Positions 8,654 through 17,406 of a stretch of 64,000 nucleotides of DNA are shown here, in pieces. Numbering within the stretch: position 1 is the first letter of the stretch; the number at the start of each line of letters is the position of its first letter. The notes beneath the pieces are model-generated. The model was not told the origin of the DNA, made no database searches, and was given only the letters and a program-made list of their open reading frames with translations. A program made the translations under genes and the position numbers. Where the stretch lies: positions 62,001 to 126,000 of the forward strand of contig JBDXCV010000003.1 in NCBI GenBank assembly GCA_039980135.1. Direction: 5' to 3'. The stretch is from Alphaproteobacteria bacterium. GTDB lineage: Bacteria > Pseudomonadota > Alphaproteobacteria > UBA6615.

Positions 8654-11600
8654 TCAGGAGGCCTGACGGCGTACGGTAGCGCGCTGCGCCAGCATACGCG
8701 TCATCAGGGCCCGCAGCGCCGCCGGCTTGACCGGCTTGCCCAGCACCACCTGCCCACGGCGCCCGGCTTCCTCGCGCAGCTCTTCCGACGGGTCGGCGGT
8801 GATGATGATCGCGGGGATCACGCGCTCGAACACGCCGCAGACCTCGGTGATCACGTCGGGACCCTTTTCCTCCTCAGCGAGGTGATAGTCCGCCACGATC
8901 AGGTCGGGCGCGTCGCCACCCAGGACATGTCGCCATTCGCTGCCCGCCGCGGCGGTGCGTACATCGCAGTCCCAGCCGCCCAGCAACGCCGCCATCCCAT
9001 CGCGTACATCGGCATTGTCGTCGATACACAACACCACGGCACCCGCCAGTTCTCCGGCACGGACCACCGGGCGCGACGCCGCGGCATCGGCGTCCGTCGA
9101 TGCCGTGCCGCGCGGCACCGTCACCGAAAAGACCGAGCCGTTGTCGCGCCTGCTGCGCAGCTCGATCGTGTGACCCAGAATGCGCGCGATCCGCTCAACG
9201 ATGGCAAGCCCCAGCCCCAGGCCCTTATCGTCGGTCTCGCCATGAGGCAGACGCTGGAACTCCTGGAACACCGCGTCGCGCATGTCCTCGGGGATCCCCG
9301 GCCCGGTGTCCCAGACCTCCAGCTTCACCCGCTCGCCTGCGCTCCGGCAGCCAATCAGCACGCGCCCGCCCGTCGGGGTGTAGCGGATCGCATTGGACAG
9401 GAGGTTCTGCAGGATGCGCCGCAACTGGCGCCGGTCGCTCCGCACTATCCGCTTCGACGCAACGACCCGCAGATTGATGTCCCGCTCCTCGGCGAAGGGG
9501 GCGAACTCTGTCCCCAGTGCCCGAAGCAGTTCATCGACGTTGAAATCCTCGATCAGCGGCGCCACACCACCCGCATCGAGCTTGGAAATATCCAGCAGGC
9601 CGGAGAGCAAATCCTCGACCGAACGCAGGGACGTATCGACGCGCGCCACCAGCTCGGCATTCTCATGCTCGATCGGCTTTTCAGCCAGTGACGACAGGAA
9701 CAGACGGGCGGCATTCAGCGGCTGCAGCAGGTCATGGCTGGCCGCCGCCAGAAACCGCGTTTTGCCGAGGTTGGCCTGCTGCGCGGCATCCGAGGCGCGG
9801 CGCAATTGCTCGTTCAGATCCATCAGGTCGCGGGTGCGTTCGTCGACGCGTTGCTCCAGGTCACGCTTGGCGTCTTCCAGTTCGGCCGCGGCCTGCACGC
9901 GATCGGTCAGGTCCATCAGGCTCACCGCAACGCCGCCGGCCGGCATCGGGCTGGTGCGCACTTCGAGAACGGTCCCGTCGTGGAGACGGCGCTCGTAGGT
10001 CGCGGGCTCGCGCTGGTGGTACTGCGCCAGCAAATCGTTGACGATCGTCTCGACCTCACCGGGCCCATACTCGCCCTGTTCCGCGGAGTATCGAATGATG
10101 GCCTCGACCGGCACGCCGACCCGGCCGTATTTTTCCGGCAAGCCGAGATAATCCCGGAACCGTTCATTGAGCCATGCGAGACGCAGATCCTCATCGAACA
10201 CGGCGATGCCCTGGCGCATATTCTCCATGGTCATCTGTAGCAATTCGCGATTGTACTGGATGGCGGCCGACGCATCGTCGAGCAACGACATGGCGCTTTC
10301 CATGTCGATATCCTCGCGCTCGAGCGACAACGCGATCACCAGTCGCGCAGACGACGCGCCGATCGCGCTGGCGAGCAACCGCTCGGAGAATCGCAACACG
10401 CCCGCATCGACCGGATCGTCGAGCGACAGTGCCGGCTGACGTTCGGCGAGATACTGGGTAAAGGCTCGCCCCGACACGGCCGTCCCGAGATAGCGGCCGG
10501 TGATGTCTTCCAGGTCGCGATTCGTCAACGCCCCCTTATACGCCCGCGGCCGGGCGGTGCGTTCCGCCCCCATGACCTCGACAAACGCACGCGCCTGACC
10601 ACGCTCGACCACACTCGGTCGGCTGGCCAGAGAAAGAATGACGAAAAGCGCGATGTTGGCCGCCAGGCTCCAGAACACGCCGTGGGACAGCGGGTCCCCG
10701 AACTCGCCGCCGAACAATGCCTGCGGTCGCAACGCGGCAACACCTGCCGGGCCGGCCGTGAGCAGCGTTTCAGGGAACCATGAACTGCCCGCGAATGTCG
10801 GCAACAGCAGCGTGTAGACCCACACCGCGCTGCCCGCAAGAATGCCCGCAAGCGCGCCGACGCGGGTCGCCCGGGCCCAGAAAATACCGCCGAAGATCGC
10901 GGGTGCAAACTGCGCCACGCCGGCGAAGGATATCAGCCCGATCGACGCCAGCGCCTGCCCGTCACCCGCCACCCGGTAATAGGCAAAGGCCAGGAGAAGG
11001 ATGGCGGTCATCGCAATCCGGCGAACATTCAGCAGGGTCGCGCCCACATCGACATCGCTGCGCGCGCCCCCATGCCAGTAGCGCAGGTAGAGCGGCGTGA
11101 AGACGTCGTTCGAGATCATCGTCGCCAGCGCCACGGTGGCCACGATGACCATGCCCGTGGCCGCCGACAGACCGCCGATGAACACGAGCAGGGTGAGGAT
11201 TTCCTGCTGCGCGAGCATCGGGAGGGCCAGGACAAAGGTGTCGGCATCGACCCCGCCGCTGCCGCCGCCTTCAAACAGAAGCAGCCCGGCCATTGCGATC
11301 GGAATGACGAAGATGTTGATCAAGACGAGATAGGCCGGGAACATCCAGGCGGCCTTCCTGAGCTCGCTCTCGTCCGCATTCTCGACCACCGCCACATGGA
11401 ACTGGCGGGGCAGGCAGATGATCGCCATCAACGACAGGAGCGTGATCGTGACCCATTTGGATCCGTTGATGTCGACGGTGAACCGTGCGGCGATGCTGTC
11501 CACCGCCCCCGCGCGCGCGGCCAGATCGCCGAACCCGTCGAACATCCAGTAGGTGACGAAGATTCCGACGGCGAGGAACGCCACCAGCTTGACGATCGAT

Positions 11601-12211
11601 TCAAACGCGATGGCCAGCATCATCCCCTGATGATGCCCGGTCGCGTCAATATTACGAGTGCCGAACATGATCGAGAACACGGCCATCAGCAGCGCCACCA
11701 CGAGCGCCGTGTCGGCCCACCAGGCGGTGCCCGCCACCCCGGCCGGCATGATGATGTCGGGATAGCTGACCAGCACATTGAAACTGGTCGAGACCGCCTT
11801 CAGCTGCAACGCGATATAGGGAAGAATCCCGACCACGACGATCACGGTCACGACTGCCGCGAGCAGCTGGCTCTTGCCGAACCGGGCGGCGATGAAGTCG
11901 GCGATCGTGGTGATGTTCTCAGCCTTGCCGATCCGCACGATCTTGCGCAGCACGAAGTAACCCGCCGTGAACAGCAGGATCGGGCCGAGATAGACCGGGA
12001 TGAAGTCATAGCCGGAACTCGAGGCCAGCCCGACGCTGCCGTAGAAGGTCCAGGATGTGCAGTAGACCGCGAGCGAAAGTGCATAGATCACGGGCTTGGC
12101 GCGGATGCGCGAGCCGTGGCGCTGCGCCGTACGGTCGCCCCAGGACGCGATCGCGAAAAGCACGCCGATATACATCAGCGACGCAACAAGGATGGTCCAT
12201 TTGGTCAGCAT
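8654..12211 (-). CDS. Hybrid histidine kinase with N-terminal sodium:solute symporter domain
   Basis: About 1185 residues. Residues 1 to about 540 form a sodium/solute symporter-like (SSS) domain with many membrane helices. A PAS domain (QNREL-type start, then MRQGIAVFDEDLRLAWLNERF) follows, then a coiled segment, a HisKA domain with phosphoacceptor His in LAAASHDLLQPLNAARLFL, an HATPase_c domain (NLLSNAIRYTP, DTGPGIPE, GLGLGLAI) and a C-terminal receiver (VVLCIDDNADVRDG, LIVADYHL, LGKPVK). This architecture is that of CbrA and NahK/ErcS-type kinases. The start at MLTKWTILVASLMYIG was chosen because it begins the first membrane helix. It converges on the LuxR regulator gene. Confidence 0.92.
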   Translation of the reverse strand: MLTKWTILVASLMYIGVLFAIASWGDRTAQRHGSRIRAKPVIYALSLAVYCTSWTFYGSVGLASSSGYDFIPVYLGPILLFTAGYFVLRKIVRIGKAENITTIADFIAARFGKSQLLAAVVTVIVVVGILPYIALQLKAVSTSFNVLVSYPDIIMPAGVAGTAWWADTALVVALLMAVFSIMFGTRNIDATGHHQGMMLAIAFESIVKLVAFLAVGIFVTYWMFDGFGDLAARAGAVDSIAARFTVDINGSKWVTITLLSLMAIICLPRQFHVAVVENADESELRKAAWMFPAYLVLINIFVIPIAMAGLLLFEGGGSGGVDADTFVLALPMLAQQEILTLLVFIGGLSAATGMVIVATVALATMISNDVFTPLYLRYWHGGARSDVDVGATLLNVRRIAMTAILLLAFAYYRVAGDGQALASIGLISFAGVAQFAPAIFGGIFWARATRVGALAGILAGSAVWVYTLLLPTFAGSSWFPETLLTAGPAGVAALRPQALFGGEFGDPLSHGVFWSLAANIALFVILSLASRPSVVERGQARAFVEVMGAERTARPRAYKGALTNRDLEDITGRYLGTAVSGRAFTQYLAERQPALSLDDPVDAGVLRFSERLLASAIGASSARLVIALSLEREDIDMESAMSLLDDASAAIQYNRELLQMTMENMRQGIAVFDEDLRLAWLNERFRDYLGLPEKYGRVGVPVEAIIRYSAEQGEYGPGEVETIVNDLLAQYHQREPATYERRLHDGTVLEVRTSPMPAGGVAVSLMDLTDRVQAAAELEDAKRDLEQRVDERTRDLMDLNEQLRRASDAAQQANLGKTRFLAAASHDLLQPLNAARLFLSSLAEKPIEHENAELVARVDTSLRSVEDLLSGLLDISKLDAGGVAPLIEDFNVDELLRALGTEFAPFAEERDINLRVVASKRIVRSDRRQLRRILQNLLSNAIRYTPTGGRVLIGCRSAGERVKLEVWDTGPGIPEDMRDAVFQEFQRLPHGETDDKGLGLGLAIVERIARILGHTIELRSRRDNGSVFSVTVPRGTASTDADAAASRPVVRAGELAGAVVLCIDDNADVRDGMAALLGGWDCDVRTAAAGSEWRHVLGGDAPDLIVADYHLAEEEKGPDVITEVCGVFERVIPAIIITADPSEELREEAGRRGQVVLGKPVKPAALRALMTRMLAQRATVRRQAS

Positions 12212-12327
12212 TGGCTCGCCGTACCCGCGCAATCCAGCCGGTCGTCACGACCGGCCCGGGCGCGAAACCTAGCACAAAAGGCCGGATATGAAGCCCAAGC
12301 CAAACACGGATAGAGGAATATGCAGAC

Positions 12328-12356
12328 AAAAAAAGTGCAGGGACGAGCCCTGCACT
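12328..12356 (-). terminator. Rho-independent terminator
   Basis: Perfect stem AGTGCAGGG (12334-12342) with CCCTGCACT (12348-12356), 5-nt loop, and a run of T on the minus strand at 12334-12328. It ends transcripts from the cyclase gene or from the small-RNA candidate before they reach the hybrid kinase gene. Confidence 0.85.
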
Positions 12357-12445
12357 AAATAACCCCATGACGGGGTCGGGGGAACGGAGGAACTTGTTGG
12401 CGTTGCAGCATGAACTGCGCAACCGCCTCCGAACCCTTACTCAAC
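12328..12445 (-). ncRNA. Candidate structured small RNA ending in a Rho-independent terminator
   Basis: Read on the minus strand this gap can form three successive hairpins: a long one closing GGAGGCG with CGCC and CCTCC arms around a TTCATG loop, a CCCC-GTCAT-GGGG hairpin, and a perfect 9-bp terminator stem followed by seven T. The single-stranded stretch between hairpins carries a CCTCCG motif that could pair with ribosome-binding sites, as in several alphaproteobacterial small RNAs. No clear promoter was found, so it may instead be the 3' end of the cyclase mRNA. I do not match it to a named RNA family. Confidence 0.35.
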
Positions 12446-12501
12446 CCGCCCGGCGCCCCGGGGTCTATTAGACATTCGTTGCAGGCCGCCCGCCGACAAC
12501 C

Positions 12502-13299
12502 TCAATCCAGGAATGCCACCACACGGGCCGGCGCCGCGCTGGTGCCGACCAGCCGGATCGGGAAGAAGGCGACCATGTAACCGGTGGGGGGCAGGGCCGC
12601 GAGGTTGTCGAGCTGCTGCACGATGAACGCCTCGCGCTCACGCACCGCGAAATGCCCGTCCCAAATCTCGGACTTGTCGCCGGTCTCCTCGAACGCCTTC
12701 TTCATCACCGGGAACGGCCGGTCCCAGCCCATCGCATCCGTGCCGAGCACCCGCGCGCCCTCGCCGGTCAAGAACACCGTGCCGTCGCGGGTCATGCCCG
12801 GATAGGTCCAGAACTCCGGGTCCTTCATGCCGTAGCGTTCCTGGCCGGTACGCAGCATTACCGCGTCGCCCTCCTCGATCGGCCGCCCGACGGCGTCGAT
12901 CGCCGCCTGCAGATCATCGATGGAGAATGCCGTGTTCGGTTTCGCATAGGGCCGCATGTCCAGCACCATGCCCGGGCAGAACAGCTCCTGCACATCGATC
13001 TCGTGAATCTTGCGGGCGGGCTTGCCCTCGATGGTGTTGCCGCTGTGATAGGGCGCGTCCACATGGGTCGAACAATGGGTGTTCATGTCGTTGAGCATTT
13101 CCTCGCCCCAGCCCTCACCGTCGGGCAGATGCTCGACCCCACAGCCGAAGAATCCGATCATCCGTTCGCGGCCCAGGTCCTCGGGGCGGTGATAGGTGAT
13201 CTTGGGTCCGAAAATACTTGCCAGTCCCTGTATTTCCTCGGGCACGAGCTCGCGATTTTTGGTGTCGATGGGCCGGGTGAGATCGATGAGTCGGGGCAT
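12502..13299 (-). CDS. Cyclase-family metal hydrolase (kynurenine-formamidase-like)
   Basis: A 265-residue protein of the cyclase/KynB-like fold. The diagnostic HxTHxDxPxH-type motif is present as CSTHVDAPYH (His79, Asp81 and His85), which binds the metal. The rest aligns with actinorhodin cyclase-like hydrolases, which open or close small amide or lactone rings. The start was placed at MPRLIDLTRP, where the conserved LIDLT opening of the family lies, with an AGGAG-like site just upstream. It stands alone and diverges from the acyltransferase gene. Substrate unknown. Confidence 0.87.
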   Translation of the reverse strand: MPRLIDLTRPIDTKNRELVPEEIQGLASIFGPKITYHRPEDLGRERMIGFFGCGVEHLPDGEGWGEEMLNDMNTHCSTHVDAPYHSGNTIEGKPARKIHEIDVQELFCPGMVLDMRPYAKPNTAFSIDDLQAAIDAVGRPIEEGDAVMLRTGQERYGMKDPEFWTYPGMTRDGTVFLTGEGARVLGTDAMGWDRPFPVMKKAFEETGDKSEIWDGHFAVREREAFIVQQLDNLAALPPTGYMVAFFPIRLVGTSAAPARVVAFLD

Positions 13300-13463
13300 G
13301 TTCGGGTTCTCCTGCGTTGGCCCACAGGTTAGCCAAAGTCCGCACCGGTGTCGCGGCGCGACCGTCATAACGAACAACAAAGGCCTAGGATGAGACCCGG
13401 CAAAGATTTCTGGGCAATCATAACGCTGTGCTACACCCGGCTTTCCAACGAAGGTACCGCGAC

Positions 13464-14516
13464 GTGACAGCCGCCACACAACGGCACGACAACAATTTCG
13501 ACCTGCTGCGGATGCTGTTCGCCTATGCGGTTGTGTTCACCCATGTGCGCGAACTATCCGGCGGCACGTCCGAATTTTTCCTGTTCAGTTCATCCGGTTG
13601 GGGTGTTGACGGGTTCTTTCTGATCAGCGGGTTTCTGGTGTTCCGCAGCTGGCAGAACCAACCGCATTTCGGGGCCTATGGCCTGAAGCGCCTGTTCCGA
13701 ATCTATCCCGCCTACATCACGGTCATCGCCGTACAATGCGCCATTCTCGTCGCCCTGCAATGGGATGACATTCGGATACCGGAAGTCCTGCGCTATCTCG
13801 CGGCAAATGCCCTGTTTCTCAATTTTCTGGCCCCGACGGTCGGCGATATCTTCGCCGAGCTGCCGTTTAATGCGGCCAATGGCGCCCTCTGGACACTGAA
13901 AATCGAGGTCGCCTTCTATGTTCTGATGCCGGCCGCCGTCATCGTCGCGCGGCGGTTCCTGCCCATTATTCTGCTCATCGCCATCATCGTCTCCTTTGCC
14001 TACTACGTAACTCTGCTCGATTTGGAACAGACACGTCTGGCCAATCAATTGCCGGGGAAAACCCGGTTGTTCGCGCTCGGCATGCTTCTCGCAATCTATG
14101 GGCACCGGATCCCGATCTGGGCCTACGCCATTGCTGCCGTGGCGGCCCTGGGCGCGTTGCAATTGGGGACTACCGGCTTTCTGTCCATCGATATCGCGAT
14201 CCGCGATCTGCTGTTGGCGGCGGGCATCATGGCCGTCGCCTTCGCGACCCCACACCCGCCGTTGCCCACCGACATTTCCTTCGCGGTGTATCTGGTCCAC
14301 TTCCCGTTGATTCAGCTCGCACTCGTCGCTGGCCTCGCAAGCACGATACCCGCCTGGGCGTTCCTGCTGGCAGTGCTCGCTGCGGCAACATTGTTGGCGC
14401 TGGCTCTGGCCTTGCTGGTCGAACGACCGATGCTTGCAATCGGGACCGCATGGGCCAGAGCCGCCGGACAGGCAGGCGCAACGCTGATCCATGACCGCAC
14501 TTTCCGCGCACCATGA
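13464..14516 (+). CDS. Acyltransferase 3 family (OafA/YrhL-like) membrane O-acyltransferase
   Basis: About 350 residues and ten membrane helices, beginning NNFDLLRMLFAYAVVFTHV, where the Arg and the His of the family signature are present. Such proteins move acyl (often acetyl) groups across the membrane onto sugars. A GTG at 13464 was preferred, with GAAGG nine bases upstream; an alternative GTG lies at 13428. Its stop overlaps the ATG of the SGNH gene by four bases, so the two act as a unit, probably modifying an exported polysaccharide or O-antigen. Confidence 0.85.
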   Translation: MTAATQRHDNNFDLLRMLFAYAVVFTHVRELSGGTSEFFLFSSSGWGVDGFFLISGFLVFRSWQNQPHFGAYGLKRLFRIYPAYITVIAVQCAILVALQWDDIRIPEVLRYLAANALFLNFLAPTVGDIFAELPFNAANGALWTLKIEVAFYVLMPAAVIVARRFLPIILLIAIIVSFAYYVTLLDLEQTRLANQLPGKTRLFALGMLLAIYGHRIPIWAYAIAAVAALGALQLGTTGFLSIDIAIRDLLLAAGIMAVAFATPHPPLPTDISFAVYLVHFPLIQLALVAGLASTIPAWAFLLAVLAAATLLALALALLVERPMLAIGTAWARAAGQAGATLIHDRTFRAP

Positions 14517-15709
14517 TTAAGCCTGTGCATCTTCGAACCGGGCTCGCGGCCGGTGCAATCCTTCTGGGCATGGTCATACCAGGCGCAAAGGCCCAGACAC
14601 CAACCCCGACGGAAGCCTCACCAAACCCGTTTGTGTCGGCGGGCGCGGCGGTCGCGCCGGATGCGGACGGGCGCTACGATTTGGGTGCCCTAGGCTATCG
14701 CCCGACGCGCGTCGCAGCCCGAAAGGCCGCGGACAGTTTTCGAGTTTTGTTCATCGGTGACTCCTATATCTACGGCATCACCACAGATGATCACACGGTT
14801 CCGTCTCTGCTCGAAAATAGGCTGAACACCGCCATCGCGGATCGCGACATCGAGATCATCAATCTGGGGGTCCCCTCCGTTGGGTTTCCCGAATACATCG
14901 CCATCTACAAATTCTGGTCCGGACGCCTCGAGCATGACGCCGTGATCTTCAACATTCACGCCGGCACCGACTGGATCGACCTTCGACACTCAGTTCCGTA
15001 CCAGCAGCTGGGAGACGCACTGGTCGATGCGCCCGATCTGTTGGTTGCGCCCGGCGTGATCGCTGCACAGAACCCGGGCCCACCGGCGAAGTTACATGGC
15101 GAATCTGATTTCGCGCCCGCGATTCCGGCCGACGACCGTTACGAAAGCCAGGTCCAGTTCAACGACACGGCATTTCTCACCATCATGCTGGCTTGGGGCA
15201 AGAGCTACATGGCCGCACGGCTGGACGATCTCAAACGCGGATATGAATGGGCCAGGAGGCTGGTCAGGTTCGCAGACGGGCTCGCGCGGTCGGGCACCGA
15301 AACCCTGCTGGTCATCGCCCCCTCGCCCCTCGCGGCATCGTCCGAGTGGCGCCAGCGTGTGGCAACCGCCTCATCCATCGAACCCACCGGTATCGATCCC
15401 GCACTGCCGGGCGCGCTGTTGCAGCGCATGGCGACACGAGATGGACTGTCCGTGCCGCTCCTCGACCTGACCGGCTGCCTGGCCCGACAGGACAGACCCG
15501 ACGCACCGATTTTCTATGGCACTAACGGCCATTGGGGCGTCGACGGGAACGCAGCGGCGGCCGAAATCCTGTCGGCCGCCGTGCGGCAACGCTGGTTTGG
15601 CAAGGCCGTAACTGCCGTACCCGGTGCATGCAATGCCAACGAACTAACGCCGCGCGAGATCAGCATCCATGACAGCTATCTGGACCAGCTCGACCAGGAA
15701 TCACGATAG
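14513..15709 (+). CDS. Secreted SGNH-fold protein (AlgX/AlgJ-like)
   Basis: A 398-residue protein with an N-terminal signal peptide or anchor (hydrophobic LAAGAILLGMVIPG, cleavage near AKA). The SGNH block I is FIGDSYIYG with the nucleophilic Ser, and the last block is TNGHWGVDG with the catalytic His. The Asp expected two residues before that His (DxHW in AlgJ relatives) is Asn here, so activity may be weak or different. It is translationally coupled to the membrane acyltransferase; together they could transfer and place or remove O-acetyl groups in the periplasm. Confidence 0.75.
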   Translation: MIKPVHLRTGLAAGAILLGMVIPGAKAQTPTPTEASPNPFVSAGAAVAPDADGRYDLGALGYRPTRVAARKAADSFRVLFIGDSYIYGITTDDHTVPSLLENRLNTAIADRDIEIINLGVPSVGFPEYIAIYKFWSGRLEHDAVIFNIHAGTDWIDLRHSVPYQQLGDALVDAPDLLVAPGVIAAQNPGPPAKLHGESDFAPAIPADDRYESQVQFNDTAFLTIMLAWGKSYMAARLDDLKRGYEWARRLVRFADGLARSGTETLLVIAPSPLAASSEWRQRVATASSIEPTGIDPALPGALLQRMATRDGLSVPLLDLTGCLARQDRPDAPIFYGTNGHWGVDGNAAAAEILSAAVRQRWFGKAVTAVPGACNANELTPREISIHDSYLDQLDQESR

Positions 15710-15761
15710 CAACGCACCGCGTCACAATCGACACACGTCAGGGAAATTTCCCGGTCCATGG

Positions 15762-15799
15762 AAAAAGCCCGTCCGCCCGCAAAGCAGGGGAACGGGCTT
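15762..15799 (-). terminator. Rho-independent terminator, possibly bidirectional
   Basis: Stem AAGCCCGT (15765-15772) with ACGGGCTT (15792-15799) and five T on the minus strand at 15766-15762. It lies between the convergent SGNH gene and VOC gene and best fits the end of the VOC transcript. Confidence 0.75.
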
Positions 15800-15826
15800 C
15801 CATGAAATTTTCTGGTGCAAACGCGC

Positions 15827-16201
15827 CTAGCGATGCAGCCCGCAGATCTTGTTGCCCGAGGGATCTAGCAGGTAGGCGAGATAGACCTGACCGGCCGCCC
15901 CCTCGCGCCAGCCCGGCGGGTCCTCGACACTCGTGCCGCCGTTGGCCAGGCCGGCGGCGTGCCACGCATCCGCCTGCTCCGGGTTCTCGCATTTGAAACC
16001 GATGGTGCCACCATTCGCACCCGTCGCCGGTTTCCCGTCGATCGGCACCGAAATGGCGAATACGCCCGTGTCGGTGCGATAGAACAACCGCCCCTTGGGG
16101 TCCATCGTGCCTTCCGGCACACCCAAGGTGCCGAGCACCGCGTCATAGAATTTCTTCGCCACGGCGAGGTCATCCCCGCCGATCATGATATGTGAAAACA
16201 T
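15827..16201 (-). CDS. VOC-family protein (small glyoxalase-fold)
   Basis: A 124-residue single VOC domain starting MFSHIMIGGDDLAVAKKFYD, then a strand-rich middle, and ending VYLAYLLDPSGNKICGLHR. The first His (His4) and the C-terminal region fit the metal-binding positions of the bleomycin-resistance/glyoxalase group, but the usual Glu ligand near the end is not evident. It is probably a monocistronic gene with a terminator downstream. Substrate unknown. Confidence 0.87.
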   Translation of the reverse strand: MFSHIMIGGDDLAVAKKFYDAVLGTLGVPEGTMDPKGRLFYRTDTGVFAISVPIDGKPATGANGGTIGFKCENPEQADAWHAAGLANGGTSVEDPPGWREGAAGQVYLAYLLDPSGNKICGLHR

Positions 16202-16327
16202 TGCTTCCTCCTCCGCTCACGCGCGTGAGCCATCAAGTGTCGTTGCCGGATGAAGCTAAAGCTTATTGCGCCGGCCGCCTAGCATGCGATGGAGGCCGGT
16301 CTCATATCGACCGTGACGCCGACGCGC

Positions 16328-16717
16328 CTAGCGTCGAACCGCCGTCGCCTCGATCTCGACCCGGCCATTCGGGATCGCCAGAAACGTGACGCCGACGGTC
16401 GAACGCGCCGGATAGGGCGCGGCCACGTAGCTCGAATAGACATCGTTCATGGCGCGCAGGTCGCCCAGATCAGTGAGGAAAATCGTCACCTTGACGATGT
16501 CGCCATGATCCAGCCCCTCAGAGGCCAGAAGGTGCCCGATATTTTCCATGATCACCCGGGTCTGTGCCGCCGCGTCCATGTCCGCCGGGATGCCGTCCAC
16601 GTCCGGGTCGTAGGCCATCTGGCCGCTCAGGATGACCTGGTCCCCCACCGCCACACCGCCGGTGAGGGCCGCGCGGTCGGGTTTCTTCACGTCGGGTGAT
16701 GAGACTGTTTTGCGCAC
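16328..16717 (-). CDS. RidA/YjgF family protein
   Basis: About 129 residues of the RidA fold: VILSGQMAYDP, TRVIMENIGHLLASEG, DIVKVTIFLTDLGDL and a final PYPARSTVGVTFLAIPNGRVEIEATAVRR part. The Arg in the YPARS motif, which binds the carboxylate of imine or enamine substrates, and the catalytic-site Glu of the VEIEA segment are kept. RidA proteins hydrolyse reactive 2-aminoacrylate-like intermediates. A GTG at 16717 preceded by AGGGAGA with a 6-base gap was chosen over the longer ATG start. Confidence 0.88.
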   Translation of the reverse strand: MRKTVSSPDVKKPDRAALTGGVAVGDQVILSGQMAYDPDVDGIPADMDAAAQTRVIMENIGHLLASEGLDHGDIVKVTIFLTDLGDLRAMNDVYSSYVAAPYPARSTVGVTFLAIPNGRVEIEATAVRR

Positions 16718-16803
16718 TGAATTTCTCCCTGATGTCCGTGCCCGGTATCGCAACCAAGCCGGTTTTTCCCCTACCAGGTGGTTGTCCTTTTTCCGTCAGC
16801 CAA

Positions 16804-17202
16804 TCAAACGTCTGAAATTTTCTCCCACCACAAGGTGCGTCGCTCCACCGGCTGGTCGCCGTATGCCTGCAGGGGCGGCTGCAGGATCATGAGCCCGTCC
16901 TCGAATGTCACATCGCGGATTTGCTCGGTCCCCATGCGTGCGGGATCGGAGCAGGAGTCCACCCTGGTGATGAGCGTTTTGCCGTCGAAGGTGAATGGAC
17001 CCGCGTAGCAGGAGTAGTCGCGCGTCTCGCCGTCAGGTATTTCCGGCCGCGCATCCGTGATCATGGCGGACATGCGCCCGTCCGCGGTGAGAACCGCACG
17101 CCCGATGACGTTGTCACCGCCGAAAGGCGGCGCGATCTGTTCGCCATTGGCGTCAACCGCCGCGACACGAACGAGCATCCAGGTTCCGATGTGTTTGGTC
17201 AC
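16804..17202 (-). CDS. Lipocalin-like domain protein
   Basis: About 132 residues, starting VTKHIGTWMLVRVAAVDANGE, with the conserved GTW opening of the small cytoplasmic lipocalin-like barrel (Lipocalin_5 type). Beta strands alternate through GRAVLTADGRMSAMI and CYAGPFTFDGKTLITRVD, and the protein ends with RRTLWWEK. These barrels are known mostly as accessory proteins near catabolic genes; a ligand is unknown. A GTG at 17202 was used; a longer start adds 16 basic residues. Confidence 0.72.
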   Translation of the reverse strand: MTKHIGTWMLVRVAAVDANGEQIAPPFGGDNVIGRAVLTADGRMSAMITDARPEIPDGETRDYSCYAGPFTFDGKTLITRVDSCSDPARMGTEQIRDVTFEDGLMILQPPLQAYGDQPVERRTLWWEKISDV

Positions 17203-17406
17203 TTTCAAGATTCCCGTGTTGCCACCTCGAATACGTCGAGGCGCCCTCACGGTAGGCCGTTTCGTTTCACCGGATCAATATGGCCGGGGTTCGCGTTCAA
17301 CGGGAATAAGTACATTTCGGACAGCCGCAGCAATGTTCGCAATTATCCGGTTGCGGTCCGCCCGGGGGACGCGTCATTCAACGCGCCGTCATTCGGCGCA
17401 TGTCGC

